From Clostridiales bacterium (GTDB lineage: Bacteria; Bacillota; Clostridia; Oscillospirales; Oscillospiraceae): DNA of 64,000 bases. The translations under genes were made by a program, and so were the position numbers. Shown piece after piece: positions 9,295 through 18,549 of the stretch; position 1 is the stretch's first letter, and each line of letters opens with the position of its first letter. Under the pieces are notes generated by a model. The model was not told where the DNA came from and did no database searches. It worked only from the letters and a program-made list of their open reading frames with translations. The stretch lies in NCBI GenBank assembly GCA_029265405.1, contig JAJUJI010000010.1, positions 1-64,000 of the forward strand, in the 5' to 3' direction.

Positions 9295-10320
9295 ATGCTT
9301 TTTGGACGCGATATAGGAGTAGACCTCGGGACCGCGACGGTTTTGATGTACGTGCGCGGAAAGGGCATAGTCCTGAGGGAACCGTCTGTCGTCGCAGTAG
9401 ATAAAAATACCGGCAGGGTGCTTAAGGTCGGACTTGAAGCCCAGAAAATGCTTGGAAGGACGCCGGGGAATATAGTCGCCATCAAGCCGCTAAGCGAGGG
9501 CGTCATATCGGATTACGAGATGACGGAGCGCATGCTGCGCGAATTTTTGAGAAAAATCACCTCCTTCAGCCTGCTGAAGCCGAGGCTGCTCATAAGCGTG
9601 CCCAGCGGCATAACCGAGGTGGAGGAGCGCGCCATTATAGACGCGGGCATGCAGGCGGGGGCCAGAAAGGTTTTTCTTATTGAGGAGCCCGTGGCGGCCG
9701 CCATAGGCGCGAACCTGCCAATAAGCGAGGCCAGCGGCCGCATGGTTGTGGATATAGGCGGCGGGACTACCGACATAGCCGTGATTTCACTGTCGGGAGT
9801 GGTGAACTCGGCCTCAATCAAGGTCGCCGGGTATAAGTTTGACGAAGCCCTTATAAAATATGTCCGGAAAAAGCACGCCATACTGATAGGCGAGAGGACG
9901 GCCGAGGAGCTCAAGCTGAATCTCGGCTGCGTCTATCCGAAGAAGGAAACCGTCACCGTAGAGGTTAAGGGGAGGTGCCTCCTTACGGGGCTTCCCAAGC
10001 TGTTCAAGATAAGCTCGGACGAGATGCTGGAGGCTTACGACGAGGTCTGCGAGCAGATACTCGACGCCATACACGGCGTCCTGGAAAGCACGCCGCCGGA
10101 GCTTGTCGCGGACATATCGCAAAACGGCATAACTCTCACCGGCGGCGGCGCCCTGCTTTGGGGCCTGGACAAGGTTATCGAGGCCAGAACCCGCATCAGC
10201 ACCCAGCTTGCAGACGACGCGGCCTCCTGCGTCGCCTACGGCACGGGCAAGGCGCTGCAATGGCTCAGCGAAATGCAGGACGGCACCATCAATCTCTACA
10301 GAAGAAAGCAGATGCTTTGA
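9295..10320 (+). CDS. mreB: MreB/Mbl-like rod-shape actin homologue
   Basis: 341-residue bacterial actin of normal MreB length. Visible parts are the phosphate-1 loop GVDLGTATVLMYVRGKG, the phosphate-2 loop VVDIGGGTTDIAVISLSG, and the adenosine region ITLTGGGALLWGLD. It should polymerise on ATP under the membrane and guide elongasome cell-wall synthesis. The usual partners mreC and mreD are absent, and radC, normally upstream of mreB, lies downstream. It may therefore be an Mbl/MreBH-type paralogue. ATG with GAAAGGA about 10 nt upstream. Confidence 0.93.
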   Translation: MLFGRDIGVDLGTATVLMYVRGKGIVLREPSVVAVDKNTGRVLKVGLEAQKMLGRTPGNIVAIKPLSEGVISDYEMTERMLREFLRKITSFSLLKPRLLISVPSGITEVEERAIIDAGMQAGARKVFLIEEPVAAAIGANLPISEASGRMVVDIGGGTTDIAVISLSGVVNSASIKVAGYKFDEALIKYVRKKHAILIGERTAEELKLNLGCVYPKKETVTVEVKGRCLLTGLPKLFKISSDEMLEAYDEVCEQILDAIHGVLESTPPELVADISQNGITLTGGGALLWGLDKVIEARTRISTQLADDAASCVAYGTGKALQWLSEMQDGTINLYRRKQML

Positions 10321-10343
10321 AATAAACGCAAGGGAGCCGACTT

Positions 10344-11042
10344 ATGGCCGGAGAGGGTTCTGTACACGGTGGACACAGAGCTAGGATAAAGGCCCGCTAT
10401 CTCAGGGACGGGCTGGACACCTTTGACGATCACAACGCGCTGGAGCTGCTTTTGTGCTACGCCATACCGAGGCAGGACGTCAACGAGCTTGCCCATGAGC
10501 TCATAAACGCCTTCGGGAGCCTGCACGGGGTGTTCGAGGCGGAGTTCGGAAACCTTGTCAAGGTTAAGGGCGTGGGCGAGAATACGGCCCTGCTGATAAG
10601 GCTGGTCATGGACATGAACAGGCGCTGCCTGATTTCAAAGGCTTCGTCGCAAAAGGACATAGAGTTTAAGGACAGCGGACAGGTGGGCGAGTACTTCAGG
10701 CCCTTCTTTTACGGGGAAAAGGAGGAAAGGGTTTACGTCGCCAGCATAGACTCGCAGCTTAAGCTGATAAGATGCCACAGGCTTTTCGACGGCAGCGTCA
10801 ATTCGGCGGCAGTCAGCACGCGCAAGATAGTCGAGACGGCTCTGGCCGACAGGGCGACCTTTGTAATAATGGCGCACAACCATCCCACCGGGCTTGCCGT
10901 CCCGTCCTACGAGGACAAGGAAACGACGGTCAGGATCGCCAAAGCCTTGAAGTCGGTCGAGATAAAGCTTTTGGATCATTTTGTTATAGCCGGGTCGGAG
11001 TATGTTTCAATGCGCGACGCGGGCTTTTTCACGCTTATTTGA
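10344..11042 (+). CDS. radC: RadC-family JAMM/MPN domain protein
   Basis: 232-residue RadC-like protein, full length. The N-terminal helix-hairpin-helix part holds [14 protein letters not shown]. The C-terminal JAMM domain has the metal ligands HNHPTG (H178, H180) with D191 in SYEDKE. The family name reflects an old link to DNA repair that was later withdrawn. The true substrate is unknown, although the fold is that of a zinc metalloprotease or deubiquitinase. It lies between mreB and uvrB with short gaps, consistent with one transcript. Confidence 0.93.
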   Translation: MAGEGSVHGGHRARIKARYLRDGLDTFDDHNALELLLCYAIPRQDVNELAHELINAFGSLHGVFEAEFGNLVKVKGVGENTALLIRLVMDMNRRCLISKASSQKDIEFKDSGQVGEYFRPFFYGEKEERVYVASIDSQLKLIRCHRLFDGSVNSAAVSTRKIVETALADRATFVIMAHNHPTGLAVPSYEDKETTVRIAKALKSVEIKLLDHFVIAGSEYVSMRDAGFFTLI

Positions 11043-11056
11043 AAAAGAGGAGCCGT

Positions 11057-13030
11057 ATGCCTGAATTCAGAGTGGTAAGCGAATACGAGCCCTCGGGCGA
11101 CCAGCCCGAGGCTATTGATATGCTGGCCTCCGGCCTTGGCCGGGGCCTTAAGGAGCAGACGCTGCTGGGCGTTACCGGCTCGGGCAAGACCTATACCATG
11201 GCGAAGGTCATAGAGCGGGTGCAGCGCCCGGCTCTTGTCCTTGCGCACAACAAGATACTGGCGGCGCAGCTCTGCGCCGAGTTCAAGGAGTTTTTCCCGG
11301 ACAACGCCGTGGAATACTTCGTGTCCTACTACGACTACTACCAGCCCGAGTCCTACATCCCCCACACAGACACCTATATAGAGAAGGACGCCGGGATAAA
11401 CGACGAGATAGAGCGGCTGCGCCATTCGGCGACGTCGGCGCTGTTCGAGCGCCGCGACGTGATAGTCGTTGCCTCGGTGTCCTGCATATACGGTCTGGGC
11501 GACCCCATAGACTATAAAAATATGGTTTTGTCCCTGCGCGAGGGCCAGACCCGCAGCAGGGAGGAGGTTATTAAAAAGCTCATAGAGATACGCTACGAGC
11601 GCAACGATATTGCCTTTGACCGCAACATGTTCAGGGTGCGCGGCGACACGATAGAGATATACCCGGTCTACTCGCGGGACACCGCCCTGCGCGTCGAATT
11701 TTTCGGCGACGAGGTGGACCGGATAAGCGAGATAAACGTGACTACCGGGCTGCCGTTAAGAAGGCTTTCCCACGCCGCAGTCTACCCCGCCTCCCACTAC
11801 GTCACCAGCCGCGAAAAGCTTGATAGGGCCCTGAAGGACATAGAGGCGGAGCTTGAGGAGCGCGTAAGGTGGTTTGAGGAAAACGGAAAGCTTGTTGAGG
11901 CGCAGCGCATCAGGCAGCGCACAATGTACGATATGGAGATGATACGCGAGCTGGGCTACTGCTCCGGAATCGAAAACTACTCCCGGGTGATAGCAAACAG
12001 GCCGGCGGGCAGCGCGCCCATGACGCTGCTGGACTATTTTCCCAAGGACTACGTCATGTTCATAGACGAATCGCACGTGACGCTGCCGCAGGTTAGGGCC
12101 ATGTACGCCGGCGACAGGGCGAGGAAGGACAACCTTGTGCAGTACGGCTTCCGCCTTCCCAGCGCCTATGACAACCGCCCCTTGAATTTTGAGGAGTTCA
12201 ACGAGCGCATCAATCAGGTCGTCTACGTCAGCGCCACCCCGTCGGAATACGAGACGGGCCGCTCGGCCCAGGTGGTGGAGCAGATAATCCGCCCGACGGG
12301 GCTGGTGGATCCGAAAGTGGAGGTCAGAAAGACCGAGGGCCAGATAGACGACCTCATGGGAGAGATAAACAGGCGCACGGCGAAAAACGAAAGGGTCCTG
12401 GTTACGACGCTTACCAAAAAGATGGCGGAAAACCTGGCGGAATACCTGCAAAAGGCCGGAATAAGGGTGCGCTACATGCACCACGACATAAACAGCATAG
12501 AGCGCATGGAGATAATACGCGATTTGCGGCTGGGCGAGTTCGACGTGCTTGTGGGCATCAACCTGCTGCGCGAGGGGCTGGATCTGCCGGAGGTTTCGCT
12601 GGTGGCGATACTCGACGCCGACAAGGAGGGCTTCCTGCGCAGCGGGACCTCGCTTATACAGACCATAGGCAGGGCGGCGCGAAACGCCGAGGGCTGCGTC
12701 ATTATGTACGCCGATACGGTGACGCCCTCCATGCGCTGGGCTATAGGCGAAACGGAGCGGCGTCGCGAAAAGCAGCGCAGGTACAACCAGGCGCATGGGA
12801 TAGTGCCGAAAACAGTCGTCAAGAGCGTTCGGGAGCTGCTGGAGATATCCAAGGAGGACTCCGGCCGGGCCATGCGCGAGGACGGAGTGAAAATGACGGG
12901 CCGGGAGCGGGAGGAGGCCATCAGGAAGCTTGAGAAGGAGATGCAGCGCGCCTCGAAGCTGCTTGAGTTCGAGTACGCGGCCGTATTGAGGGACAGGATC
13001 ATAAAGCTGCGTGCAGAAGGCGGGCGTTGA
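11057..13030 (+). CDS. uvrB: UvrB, excinuclease ABC subunit B
   Basis: 657-residue damage-verification helicase of nucleotide excision repair. Walker A GVTGSGKT lies near residue 38, the beta-hairpin [12 protein letters not shown] follows, helicase motifs include [18 protein letters not shown], and the C-terminal UVR domain that binds UvrC is visible ([17 protein letters not shown]). The in-frame reading extends upstream through radC, but the family N-terminus [20 protein letters not shown] begins at the ATG at 11057, preceded by AAGAGGAG. uvrA is about 4.7 kb upstream on the same strand. uvrC is not in the window. Confidence 0.98.
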   Translation: MPEFRVVSEYEPSGDQPEAIDMLASGLGRGLKEQTLLGVTGSGKTYTMAKVIERVQRPALVLAHNKILAAQLCAEFKEFFPDNAVEYFVSYYDYYQPESYIPHTDTYIEKDAGINDEIERLRHSATSALFERRDVIVVASVSCIYGLGDPIDYKNMVLSLREGQTRSREEVIKKLIEIRYERNDIAFDRNMFRVRGDTIEIYPVYSRDTALRVEFFGDEVDRISEINVTTGLPLRRLSHAAVYPASHYVTSREKLDRALKDIEAELEERVRWFEENGKLVEAQRIRQRTMYDMEMIRELGYCSGIENYSRVIANRPAGSAPMTLLDYFPKDYVMFIDESHVTLPQVRAMYAGDRARKDNLVQYGFRLPSAYDNRPLNFEEFNERINQVVYVSATPSEYETGRSAQVVEQIIRPTGLVDPKVEVRKTEGQIDDLMGEINRRTAKNERVLVTTLTKKMAENLAEYLQKAGIRVRYMHHDINSIERMEIIRDLRLGEFDVLVGINLLREGLDLPEVSLVAILDADKEGFLRSGTSLIQTIGRAARNAEGCVIMYADTVTPSMRWAIGETERRREKQRRYNQAHGIVPKTVVKSVRELLEISKEDSGRAMREDGVKMTGREREEAIRKLEKEMQRASKLLEFEYAAVLRDRIIKLRAEGGR

Positions 13031-13047
13031 CCGTCCGCCGCGGGAAT

Positions 13048-14268
13048 TTATTTGCTGTACATGGAGCGGCGCCTGGCCAGCTTCCTCCTGCGCCTTATAA
13101 AGATTATTGCCAGCGCTATTATTATCGCGGCGATGCCCGCGGCCGCATAAATAAGGCCCGAGCTGCCGCCGGCCGTCTTGACGCCGAGCCAGAGGGACTC
13201 CATTTCCTGCAGGGTTTTGTCGGAGAGGTTCAGAAAGGTCTGCCCTCTGGCCAGCGTTTCCTCGGAGGGGTAGGCCACCTCGCTTGCCGCGAGAGCAGGA
13301 TCCATATAGTCCTTCGCGCCGCTGATCGGGGTAGAGTAGCCCAGGTAGTCCAGGTTTTGGCCCGAAACGGACGGGTCGCACATGAAATTGATGTAGGCCT
13401 CTGCCGCCTCCTTGTTGTCGCTGCCGGCGGGTATGCACATGGCGTCGATGAAAAGGTTGAAGCCCTCCCTGGGATAGTAGAAGGCCAGGTTATCGTTTTC
13501 ACGGAGCATCGTCAGATAGTCGCCGGCGTAATAGGGGGCCGCCCAGGCCTCCTCCCGCTCCATCTTTGAGAAGATTTGGTCCATGACGTAGCTCTGGACC
13601 AGGGGCCGCTGCTTCAGGAGCAGATCGGCCGCGGCCCTTAGCTCCGCCGGGTCCTCTGTGTTGAGGCTGTAGCCCAGGGACAGCTCGGCTATGCCGAAGG
13701 CGTCGCGCGGGTTGTCGAACATCAATATTTTGCCGGCGTATTTGTCGTTCCACAGCAGGTCCCAGCCGCCGACGTCGGCCTCGTCGACGTATTTTTTGTT
13801 GTATATGACGCCGACGCAGCCCCAGGTATAGGGCACGCTGTATTTGTTTTCGGGGTCGTAGGCGGTGTTTTTATAAGCCTCGTCGACATACCGGTAGTTT
13901 GGAATATTATTAAAATCCAGCTCGGCCAGCAGGCCTTCCCTTATAAGGCGGGCTATCATATAGTCGGAGGGGATGATCACGTCGTAGGTGGAGCCGCCGG
14001 TTTTCAGCTTTGAATAAAGCGTTTCGTTGCTGTCATAGGTCATATAGTTGACCTTGATGCCTGTAGCCTCGGTGAAGGCGGCGTTGACGTCTATGGAGCC
14101 GTCGGCGCCGTCGGAGATATACTGGCCCCAGTTGTAGACGTTGATGGTCGTGCCTTCGCCGGATTTGGCGTCGTCGCCTTCCGCCCTGGCGCGCATAAAA
14201 CCGAGTGCCGCCGCAAACAGCATGGCGGCAAGCGTTACGGCGAAAGCCCTCGAAGCGATTTTGCGCAT
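13048..14268 (-). CDS. potD: PotD-like spermidine/putrescine-binding protein with C-terminal membrane anchor
   Basis: 406-residue family-1 solute-binding protein. Residues ~1-30 are a signal peptide ending near ARAEG with no lipobox cysteine. The mature part starts with the PotD-like INVYNWGQYI. Residues ~365-388 form a strong transmembrane helix followed by the basic tail RRRRKLARRR, so the protein appears anchored at its C-terminus instead of by lipid. It is last in potABCD and overlaps potC by 1 nt (14268-14270 region). ATG 14268 is preferred over TTG 14277 because AGGAGG lies 10 nt upstream of the ATG and touches the TTG. Polyamine specificity is inferred from family and operon. Confidence 0.9.
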   Translation of the reverse strand: MRKIASRAFAVTLAAMLFAAALGFMRARAEGDDAKSGEGTTINVYNWGQYISDGADGSIDVNAAFTEATGIKVNYMTYDSNETLYSKLKTGGSTYDVIIPSDYMIARLIREGLLAELDFNNIPNYRYVDEAYKNTAYDPENKYSVPYTWGCVGVIYNKKYVDEADVGGWDLLWNDKYAGKILMFDNPRDAFGIAELSLGYSLNTEDPAELRAAADLLLKQRPLVQSYVMDQIFSKMEREEAWAAPYYAGDYLTMLRENDNLAFYYPREGFNLFIDAMCIPAGSDNKEAAEAYINFMCDPSVSGQNLDYLGYSTPISGAKDYMDPALAASEVAYPSEETLARGQTFLNLSDKTLQEMESLWLGVKTAGGSSGLIYAAAGIAAIIIALAIIFIRRRRKLARRRSMYSK

Positions 14269-14269
14269 T

Positions 14270-15103
14270 TCAGCCAAGCCTCCTTTTTCTGAGCGCTCCG
14301 CTCTCGCCGCTTGCTCGCTTTTTTACATCCCTGGCCTGCAATATGTTCATGATTATCATAAGCAGCAGTATGGCCGTGAACAGGAGGGTAAAAAGGGCGT
14401 AGATCTTGGGCTGGAGCGGCTTTTTGGTATAGTTGTATATTTCCACCGGCAGAGTGACATATTCGGCGCCGTAGACGAAATAGCTTATCACGAAATCGTC
14501 CAGCGACATCGTGAAGGCCATCAGCGCGCCGGATATGACGCCGGGCATTATCTCGTGCAGCACCACCTTGAAGAAGGCCTGCAGGGGAGTGCAGCCCAGA
14601 TCCATGGCGGCTTCGTAGAGGTGCCTGTCCATCTGCCGCAGCTTGGGCAAGACCGAGAGTATAACATACGGCAGGTTGAAGGTGACGTGGGCTATCAGCA
14701 GGGTGGCAAAGCCCATCACATTTTTGATTTTCAGCATGCGCCCGGCAAAGGCGAAAAGCAGAGCCAGCGAAACGCCGGTTACTATCTCCGGGTTTGTCAG
14801 CGGTATGTTTGTCAGCGACATCGCGGCGCGGCGCAGGCGCGGACTCATGCGGCTTATGCCTATCGCGGCGGAGGTGCCCAGAACCGTGGCGCAGAGGGAG
14901 GAGGCCAGGGCCAGTATGACCGAATTCAGAAGCAGAGGCAGCAGCACCCCGTCTTTGAACAGGGCCGAGTAGTTGCCGAGGGTAAAGCCCTTGAATACCG
15001 CAACGTCGCTGCCCCGGTTGATGGAGGCCGCGGCCAGAACCAGCATCGGGACATAAAGAAATAAGAATATTACGAAAGTGAACGCTCCTGCGGCCCTTTT
15101 CAT
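14270..15103 (-). CDS. potC: PotC-like polyamine ABC permease
   Basis: 277-residue inner-membrane permease with about six membrane segments and the EAA loop that docks on the ATPase (YEAAMDLGCTPLQAFFKVVL). The conserved SLDDFVISYFV near the C-terminus is typical of PotC. Its start overlaps the potB stop (ATGA) and its stop abuts potD. It pairs with PotB to form the translocation pore. Confidence 0.94.
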   Translation of the reverse strand: MKRAAGAFTFVIFLFLYVPMLVLAAASINRGSDVAVFKGFTLGNYSALFKDGVLLPLLLNSVILALASSLCATVLGTSAAIGISRMSPRLRRAAMSLTNIPLTNPEIVTGVSLALLFAFAGRMLKIKNVMGFATLLIAHVTFNLPYVILSVLPKLRQMDRHLYEAAMDLGCTPLQAFFKVVLHEIMPGVISGALMAFTMSLDDFVISYFVYGAEYVTLPVEIYNYTKKPLQPKIYALFTLLFTAILLLMIIMNILQARDVKKRASGESGALRKRRLG

Positions 15104-15912
15104 ACCGTAGCCACCCTTTCGTCTTCGCCGGTGAACTTGTTCATTACCGCGATGCAGGCGAGAACAAGAACCATCAGGAAAAGCGACATGGCCGCGCCCA
15201 GATTAGGATTGTACGCAGCCTTAAACTGCGACTCTATCACGTCGCCGATTAGCGCCGTGCCGGGGCCCCCGAGCTTTTGCGATATATAAAAGGTGGAAAC
15301 TGCGGGCACGAAAACCATTGTGATGCCGGATACTATGCCCGGTACCGACAGCGGCAGGGTGACCTTGAGGAACACGCGCCGCCCGTCGCAGCCCAGGTCC
15401 TGGGCCGCCTCCACCAAGCGGCGGTCTATCTTCATGATGACCGTATAGAGGGGCATAATCATATACGGGAGATAGTTGTACACCATGCCGAGAACCACCG
15501 CTCCGCTGTTGCGTATCAGGGGCAGCGGTCTCAGGCCCAAGGCGCGGATCAGGTTGTTTATTATCCCCGTGTCCTCAAGGAGAGAAACCCATGCCAGAGT
15601 CCTTAAAAGAAAGCTTATGCACATGGGCAGCATGACCAGCATGTAGAGAAACCGCTGGCGTGAGGGCCTGGCCTGCGCTATGCGCCAGGCGACGGGATAG
15701 CCCAGCAGCAGGCAGATCATCGAGGACACGACCGCCAGCCACACGCTGCGCAGGAATATCGGAAAATAGTTATGCAGGGCGGCGAGGTTTGAAAGCGTGA
15801 AGCTTCCCGTGGCCGAGTCCGTCAGCGCGTAGTATAAGACGATGACGAGCGGGATGAGCGTAAACAGGGCCATCCAAACGAGGTAAGGCCCGGACAGGAG
15901 CCTATTCCTCAT
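15100..15912 (-). CDS. potB: PotB-like polyamine ABC permease
   Basis: 270-residue permease with about six membrane segments and the EAA loop [20 protein letters not shown]. It overlaps potA by 11 nt and potC by 4 nt, so the four genes are tightly coupled. The N-terminal [20 protein letters not shown] is the usual first membrane helix of PotB. It should heterodimerise with PotC. Confidence 0.94.
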   Translation of the reverse strand: MRNRLLSGPYLVWMALFTLIPLVIVLYYALTDSATGSFTLSNLAALHNYFPIFLRSVWLAVVSSMICLLLGYPVAWRIAQARPSRQRFLYMLVMLPMCISFLLRTLAWVSLLEDTGIINNLIRALGLRPLPLIRNSGAVVLGMVYNYLPYMIMPLYTVIMKIDRRLVEAAQDLGCDGRRVFLKVTLPLSVPGIVSGITMVFVPAVSTFYISQKLGGPGTALIGDVIESQFKAAYNPNLGAAMSLFLMVLVLACIAVMNKFTGEDERVATV

Positions 15913-17044
15913 ATGCCGTTTCCTCCTCGCCCTCGGCCGCCTCGGCGTCGCCTATCTCGTCGTACTCGGCGCTGTAGGAGCTGTAGTCGCCGAACATGCC
16001 GGAATATTCGCTGCGCTTCATTATGTGGATATCCTCGGGGTTGAAGCGCATGCCTACCGCCGCGCCCACAGGGTGGCAGTCGGTGGTCTGTATCAGCCAT
16101 TTGAAGCCCCGGAAATCGACTATTATGTCGTAGTGCACGCCCTTGAAGGTCACGCTTGTAACGGTCCCGCTGAGCTGGCCGTTCTCGCTCGGCACAATGT
16201 CTATATCCTCCGGGCGAATCACCACATCCACCGGCTCCCTTTTTTCAAAGCCGGTGTCCACGCAGGGGAAGCGCCTGCCGAATATTTCAACCACCCGGTC
16301 ATCTATCATGATGCCGTCCAATATATTGCTCTCGCCTATGAAATCCGCAACGAAGGCGTTTTTCGGTTCGTTGTATATTTCCTCGGGAGTGCCTATCTGC
16401 TGTATGACGCCCTTGTCCATGACAACGACGGTGTCGCTCATGGTCAGGGCCTCCTCCTGGTCGTGGGTGACGTAGATGAAGGTTATCCCGAGCTGCTGCT
16501 GGATGCGCTTGAGCTCGTTCTGCATGTCCTTGCGCAGCCTGAGGTCCAGGGCGCCCAAGGGCTCGTCCAGCAGCAGCACCTTCGGCCTGTTGACGAGGGC
16601 GCGCGCTATAGCTATGCGCTGCATCTGCCCGCCGGAAAGGGAGTCGATCCTGCGCTCCTCGAAGCCCGTCATTCCGACAAGCCTCAGCATCTCGCCGACC
16701 CGGGAGGCTATCTCCTTCTCCGGCAGCTTGGCTATCCTCAGCCCGAAGGCAATGTTGTCGTATACGTCCAGATGGGGGAAAAGCGCATAGCGCTGGAATA
16801 CCGTGTTGACCTGGCGCTTATGGGGCGGAACATCATTAATCCTCACGCCGTCAAAAAGGACCGAGCCGGAGGTCGGCTTTACAAAGCCGCCTATGATGCG
16901 CAAAGTCGTGGTTTTGCCGCACCCGCTCGGCCCCAACAGCGTGAGGAATTTCGAGTCGTTGATGTATAGGTTAATGTTGTTTAAAACAACCTCACCGTCA
17001 AACGCCATGCAGCAATCAACAAGGCGAATGAGCTCTTTCGGCAT
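15902..17044 (-). CDS. potA: PotA-like polyamine ABC transporter ATPase
   Basis: 380-residue ATPase, full length. Walker [11 protein letters not shown] (near 37), Q-loop [12 protein letters not shown], signature [15 protein letters not shown], Walker [13 protein letters not shown] and the switch VTHDQEEAL are all present. The C-terminal third is a TOBE-type regulatory domain ending in an acidic tail ([13 protein letters not shown]). It energises PotBC for polyamine uptake delivered by PotD. GGGGGAGG sits 4 nt before the ATG. First gene of the operon. Confidence 0.95.
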   Translation of the reverse strand: MPKELIRLVDCCMAFDGEVVLNNINLYINDSKFLTLLGPSGCGKTTTLRIIGGFVKPTSGSVLFDGVRINDVPPHKRQVNTVFQRYALFPHLDVYDNIAFGLRIAKLPEKEIASRVGEMLRLVGMTGFEERRIDSLSGGQMQRIAIARALVNRPKVLLLDEPLGALDLRLRKDMQNELKRIQQQLGITFIYVTHDQEEALTMSDTVVVMDKGVIQQIGTPEEIYNEPKNAFVADFIGESNILDGIMIDDRVVEIFGRRFPCVDTGFEKREPVDVVIRPEDIDIVPSENGQLSGTVTSVTFKGVHYDIIVDFRGFKWLIQTTDCHPVGAAVGMRFNPEDIHIMKRSEYSGMFGDYSSYSAEYDEIGDAEAAEGEEETAYEE

Positions 17045-17111
17045 TTATCCTCCCCCATTCCGTTTTATCAAATATGAGCAGGCGGTCAAGCCTGAAATGT
17101 GCACGAAAGAA

Positions 17112-17139
17112 ATATTACCATATATGCGCCAAATGTCAA
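17112..17139 (-). promoter_or_regulatory. Sigma-A promoter of potABCD
   Basis: TTGACA (17134-17139), 16-bp spacer, TAATAT (17112-17117). The -35 box abuts the stop codon of the upstream pseudouridine synthase gene. Confidence 0.75.
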
Positions 17140-18108
17140 TCACAATTGCCTGCCGGGGAAATATTTTTCGACGAAATCCACCCTTTTGACTGTATAGGTT
17201 TTTCCTCTAAGATATTCAAGGCAGCCGGCGTCGGTGGGGAAGGCGAAGGTGAGGCGGTAGGAATACAGGGCCTGCCGTTTTTCGCCGAAATCGCGGACCA
17301 GCCTGCCGCCGTACTTGCCGTCCCCCAGCAGCGGATGGCCGGCGGCGGCAAGCTGCGCCCTGATCTGGTGAGTTCGGCCGGTGAGCAGCCTGCACTCCAG
17401 CAGCGACAGGCCGTTTCTCGTTTCAAGGGTGCGGTATTCGGTGACGGCGGTCTTGGAGCCCGCCTCCGCCGCGCTTCGCACATAGACCCTGTTTTTCTGC
17501 GCGTCCTTGAAGATGAAGCCCTCGAGCCTGCCGGAGGAGGGTTTTATTTCCCCGCAGATCACGCAAAGGTAGTACTTGTCTATCTCCCTGTCGCGTATTT
17601 TTTGGTTGAGTATCCTCAGGGCCTCGGCGTTTTTCGCCGCTATTACCAAGCCTCCGGTATTCCTGTCTATGCGGTTGCACAGGGCGGGGGTGAAGGCGTT
17701 TTCCTCGCGGGGGCGCCACTCCCCCTTCCGGTGGAGATAGGCCTGTATGTTGGCAATAAGCGTCCTTGAAAGCTCCGCGCCCTCGCCCCCATGGCAGAGC
17801 ATGCCGACTTTTTTGTCGGCCAGCAGTATGTTCCCGTCCTCATAAACTATGTCTATTTTCGGCGCGACGACCTTGGAGTAGGCGTTTTCCTCAGTGGGCC
17901 TTTCAAAAAATTCGTCGCTGATGTAAAGCGAAAGCACGTCGCCGCAGCTCAGGCGGTAGTCGCGCGAGGAGCCCTTGCCGTTGACCTTGACGCGCTTGAG
18001 CCTGATGTATTTTTGGCACAGGGCGGCGGGAAGCAGGGGTACGGCCTTGTCGAGAAAGCGGTCCAGGCGCTGGCCGGCATCGTTTTTGCCTATGATTATT
18101 TCCTTCAA
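17140..18108 (-). CDS. RluA-family pseudouridine synthase (RluC/RluD-like)
   Basis: 322-residue rRNA or tRNA pseudouridine synthase. An N-terminal S4 RNA-binding domain (~10-75) precedes the catalytic domain, with the invariant aspartate D148 in NRIDRNTGG and the RluA motif LTGRTHQIRAQLAAAGHPLLGD. It isomerises uridines in structured RNA, but the exact target cannot be read from sequence. The start is TTG, supported by AAGGAGA 8 nt upstream and by the family N-terminus. Its promoter is interleaved with that of rpmB. Confidence 0.92.
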   Translation of the reverse strand: MKEIIIGKNDAGQRLDRFLDKAVPLLPAALCQKYIRLKRVKVNGKGSSRDYRLSCGDVLSLYISDEFFERPTEENAYSKVVAPKIDIVYEDGNILLADKKVGMLCHGGEGAELSRTLIANIQAYLHRKGEWRPREENAFTPALCNRIDRNTGGLVIAAKNAEALRILNQKIRDREIDKYYLCVICGEIKPSSGRLEGFIFKDAQKNRVYVRSAAEAGSKTAVTEYRTLETRNGLSLLECRLLTGRTHQIRAQLAAAGHPLLGDGKYGGRLVRDFGEKRQALYSYRLTFAFPTDAGCLEYLRGKTYTVKRVDFVEKYFPGRQL

Positions 18109-18183
18109 TTGGGTGTCTCCTTGGAAAATCGTTGGCGCGGCGGCGCGTGGAGGGGAAAAGCCTTGCGCGGCCCGCCGCAGACT

Positions 18184-18212
18184 AAAATAGCAAAAAAAAC
18201 TTGCTTTTTCAA
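18184..18212 (-). promoter_or_regulatory. Promoter of the pseudouridine synthase gene
   Basis: TTGAAA (18207-18212), 17-bp spacer, TATTTT (18184-18189) on the minus strand. It overlaps the divergent rpmB promoter. Confidence 0.65.
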
Positions 18213-18229
18213 TAAAAGTCTGTTATCAT
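18201..18229 (+). promoter_or_regulatory. Sigma-A promoter of rpmB
   Basis: TTGCTT (18201-18206), 17-bp spacer, TATCAT (18224-18229). Confidence 0.75.
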
Positions 18230-18289
18230 AGCTTTTGCTGTTCATTAAAGCGAGATTCGCAGAAACTAACGCTTAAGGAGGTGCGGCAA

Positions 18290-18478
18290 ATGGCTAAATG
18301 TGATTTTTGCGATAAGAGTGTAGCTTTCGGTATGAAGGTCAGCCACTCCCACAGGCGTACGAACAAGATGTGGAAGCCCAATGTAAAGCGAGTGAAGGCG
18401 ATAGTCGACGGCTCTCCCAAACACGTATACGCCTGCACTAGGTGCCTCCGCAGCGGCAAAGTCACCCGCGCGGTCTGA
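18290..18478 (+). CDS. rpmB: Ribosomal protein bL28
   Basis: 62-residue large-subunit protein of usual length, zinc-binding (C+) type with CDFC near the start and CTRC near the end. The core VSHSHRRTNKMWKPN is the L28 signature. AAGGAGG lies 6-7 nt before the ATG, which rules out the in-frame start 9 nt upstream. It is monocistronic with its own promoter and terminator, as L28 often is in Bacillota. Confidence 0.97.
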   Translation: MAKCDFCDKSVAFGMKVSHSHRRTNKMWKPNVKRVKAIVDGSPKHVYACTRCLRSGKVTRAV

Positions 18479-18500
18479 TTATACAATAAAAGTGGATATG

Positions 18501-18542
18501 AAAGCGCGAGGCTGCAAGCTCGATTTGCGGCCCCGCGCTTTT
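18501..18542. terminator. Bidirectional terminator between rpmB and the plsY-like gene
   Basis: AAAGCGCG pairs with CGCGCTTT around a GC-rich inner hairpin, with A/T tracts on both sides. It serves the convergent rpmB and plsY-like genes. Confidence 0.75.
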
Positions 18543-18549
18543 GACCGTT

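Noticed and set aside
10772-11056. N-terminal extension of the uvrB reading frame through radC
   Set aside because: UvrB starts with its conserved N-terminus at 11057, with an SD directly upstream. The extension overlaps radC out of frame.
13019-13039. GGCGG...CCGCC hairpin at the uvrB end as a terminator
   Set aside because: It overlaps the uvrB stop, has a weak stem and no T run. uvrB and potD may simply terminate into each other.
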